From: Saprospiraceae bacterium
GTDB lineage: Bacteria > Bacteroidota > Bacteroidia > Bacteroidales > JAIPBB01
Length of the DNA: 26,650 bases
Reading direction: 5' to 3'
Assembly (NCBI GenBank): GCA_021739805.1
Contig: JAIPBB010000023.1
Location: 1 to 26,650, forward strand
Shown here in pieces: positions 24,693 to 26,650 of the stretch (position 1 is the stretch's first letter; each line of letters opens with the position of its first letter). The notes beneath the pieces are model-generated. The model saw nothing but the letters and a program-made list of their open reading frames with translations, searched no databases and had not been told where the DNA came from. The translations under genes and the position numbers were made by a program.

Positions 24693-26650
24693 TTAGCGAC
24701 GGATAGTAGCGTTTATTAGATGACCTTCCGTATATACAAAACTGGATTGAGGATAATTACTTGGTACTCCATTATCAGTACAGGTCACTTTACATCTAAT
24801 ATAGAAATTTGCATAATCTTCAGAAATAATTAAATCTTGAGAGATTTGATAAGGGATTATTGGATTAAACTCAATATTATCCCCCGATATTTGCCATTCA
24901 TATGTAAAAGAAGGATTCAAATTATAAAAACCACTGATGTTATCTATAATATCCTGCCAGACTCCATTATTTACTTCAACGGTATCATTTACTGTAAATG
25001 TGCCCGTGATAATAGGCAAAATCACATTAACAGGAGGGTCATTAACCGGTGTGATAATAATATCAACAATATCGTGGTCTATTGCTCGTCCCTGCTGATC
25101 ATTAATTATAAATGTCAACAACTCAGTTCCATTCCAGTTTTCTAATGATGTGAAATTAACACTCAAATCTGTAATAGTAGCGGTGACATTTACTCCGCCT
25201 GATACAGAAAGGACAAGATCGTCTCCATCAATATCTGAGACAAAATTTGAGAAATCTTCTATAAGACCTCCATCTTCAGCAAATGTGAAGTTAACAGGCA
25301 GATCTATCTCTGGATCATCATTGATGGGGGTAACAAATATATTAACATTATCCTGGTTTATGGCTCGCCCTTGCTGATCGTCAATTGTAAAAGTTAATAA
25401 TTCAGTTCCATTCCAGTTTTCTGCTGATGTGAAATTAACACTCAAAACAGTAATAGTAGCTGTGACATTTACTCCCCCTGATACAGAAAGGATAAGATCA
25501 TCTCCATCGATATCAGAAACATAGCTTGAGAAATCTTCCATAAGGCTTCCGTCTTCAGCAAATGTAAAGCTAACTGGTAGATCAATAACTGGTGCATCAT
25601 TAACCGGTGTGACTATAATATCAACATTATCCTGGTCTATTGACCTTCCCTGTTGATCATTAATTGTAAAAGTAAATGATTCAGTTCCATTCCAGTTTCC
25701 TAATGATGTGAAATTAACACTCAAAACAGTAATAGTAGCTGTGACATTTATTCCCCCTGATACAGAAAGGATAAGATCATCTCCATCGATATCAGAAACA
25801 TAGCTTGAAAAATCTTCTGTAAGGCTTTCGTCTTCAGCAAATGTAAAGCTAACTGGTAGATCAATAACTGGTGCATCATTTACAGGTGTGACAATAATAT
25901 CAACATTATCCTGGTCTATTGCTCTTCCTTGCTGATCATTAATTGTAAAAGTTAATGATTCCGTCCCATTCCAGTTTTCTAATGATGTGAAATTAACACT
26001 TAAATCAGTGATAGTAGCTGTGACATTTACTCCCCCTGATACAGAAAGGATAAGATCATCTCCATCAATATCTGACACATAACTTGAAAAATCTTCTGTA
26101 AGGTTTCCATCTTCATTAAAGGTGAAACTATCAGGTAATATTATTACTGGGTCATCATTAACGGGTGTGACAATAATATTGACAGCATCCTGGTCGATTG
26201 CTCTTCCTTGTTGATCATTAATTGTAAAAGTCAACATTTCCATACCATTCCAGTTTTCTAATGATGTGAAATTAACACTTAAATCAGTGATAGTAGCTGT
26301 GACATTTACTCCCCCTGATACAGAAAGGATAAGATCATCTCCATCAATATCTGATACATAACTTGAAAAATCTTCTGTAAGGCTTACATCTTCAGTAAAG
26401 GTGAAACTATCAGGTAATATTATTACTGGGTCATCATTAACAGGAGTGACAATAATATTGACATCATCCTGGTCGATTGCTCTTCCTTGTTGATCATTAA
26501 TTGTAAAAGTCAATATTTCCATACCATTCCAGTTTTCTAATGATGTGAAATTAACACTTAAATCAGTGATAGTAGCTGTGACATTTACTCCCCCTGATAC
26601 AGAAAGGATAAGATCATCTCCATCAATATCTGACACATAACTTGAAAAAT
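24693..26650 (-). CDS. Tandem cadherin-like repeat surface protein (5' end outside window)
   Basis: The frame is open to the right edge, so the start and probably further repeats lie beyond the window; 651 residues are visible. It consists of 93-residue repeats of the tandem-95/cadherin-like type. Each has DIDGDD and NDQQGR acidic clusters (probable calcium sites), WNG, and the linker VTPVNDxPVI. After the last linker there is a roughly 120-residue Ig-like end domain (GTFTVNDTVEVNNGVWQD, FTYEWQISGDN, YIRCKVTCTDNG-type strands), finishing at FVYTEGHLINATIRR. The C-terminal sorting domain seen on the beta-helix protein is absent. Such proteins usually act as long adhesins or stalks at the cell surface. 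The stop is 11 bases before the next gene. Confidence 0.85.
   Translation of the reverse strand, partial: FSSYVSDIDGDDLILSVSGGVNVTATITDLSVNFTSLENWNGMEILTFTINDQQGRAIDQDDVNIIVTPVNDDPVIILPDSFTFTEDVSLTEDFSSYVSDIDGDDLILSVSGGVNVTATITDLSVNFTSLENWNGMEMLTFTINDQQGRAIDQDAVNIIVTPVNDDPVIILPDSFTFNEDGNLTEDFSSYVSDIDGDDLILSVSGGVNVTATITDLSVNFTSLENWNGTESLTFTINDQQGRAIDQDNVDIIVTPVNDAPVIDLPVSFTFAEDESLTEDFSSYVSDIDGDDLILSVSGGINVTATITVLSVNFTSLGNWNGTESFTFTINDQQGRSIDQDNVDIIVTPVNDAPVIDLPVSFTFAEDGSLMEDFSSYVSDIDGDDLILSVSGGVNVTATITVLSVNFTSAENWNGTELLTFTIDDQQGRAINQDNVNIFVTPINDDPEIDLPVNFTFAEDGGLIEDFSNFVSDIDGDDLVLSVSGGVNVTATITDLSVNFTSLENWNGTELLTFIINDQQGRAIDHDIVDIIITPVNDPPVNVILPIITGTFTVNDTVEVNNGVWQDIIDNISGFYNLNPSFTYEWQISGDNIEFNPIIPYQISQDLIISEDYANFYIRCKVTCTDNGVPSNYPQSSFVYTEGHLINATIRR
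25032..26650 (-). repeat. Exact-period 279-bp tandem repeats
   Basis: The landmark TCTCCATC occurs at 25222, 25501, 25780, 26059, 26338 and 26617, every interval being exactly 279 bases (93 codons). There are no insertions or deletions among the units. Units nearest the right edge (5' side of the gene) are almost identical at the DNA level, while the unit nearest the stop is the most diverged. The array continues out of the window. Confidence 0.95.

Overview
The window is AT-rich and gene-dense. It looks like a chromosomal segment of an anaerobic, peptide-fermenting bacterium with a Gram-negative type envelope. The best guess is a Candidatus Cloacimonadota (Cloacimonetes) relative. The basis is a secreted beta-helix protein with a C-terminal 'NPFNP...ISIYNIKGQ...SGIYF' sorting-type domain, a DUF5683/PEGA-like envelope protein, periplasmic peptide-binding proteins without lipoboxes, and large M16C peptidases. 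The phylum assignment is inference; there is no rRNA or marker gene to confirm it.

Layout. Positions 231-794 (minus strand) hold a small conserved-looking hypothetical gene followed by a decayed gene that resembles DUF4386 membrane proteins. Positions 795-1390 are non-coding, with a degenerate short repeat and a good promoter candidate. On the plus strand, 1409-4336 encodes an intact M16C metallopeptidase (copy A). It is followed by the 5' stump of a potassium-channel-like gene (internal stop, truncated at about 4660), then a roughly 345-bp element with mirrored arms of 22-nt-phased AGAGCCAC boxes, then the frameshifted 3' end of a secreted-protein gene carrying a sorting domain.

From 5439 to the right edge every gene is on the minus strand. 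Reading in transcription order: a long tandem-repeat cadherin-like surface protein (cut by the window edge); a beta-propeller/PEGA/DUF5683-like envelope protein; a small exported protein; a complete peptide ABC importer (binding protein, two permeases with unusually large extracytoplasmic insertions, two ATPases); an exported TPR protein; M16C metallopeptidase copy B; a two-TM potassium-channel-like protein with an exported N-terminal region; a beta-helix protein with sorting domain; and a second peptide-binding protein. Overlapping or very short junctions from 24695 down to 15035 point to one operon.

How it may work together: the binding proteins and permease bring peptides into the cell, and the signal-less M16C peptidase would degrade them there. 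The propeller, TPR and small exported proteins have no assigned job but share the operon. The most striking structural point is that the plus-strand series M16C - channel stump - sorting-domain remnant mirrors the minus-strand series M16C - channel - beta-helix with sorting domain. This suggests an old inverted duplication of a cassette, one copy of which lost its middle and now carries a small repeat element at the scar.
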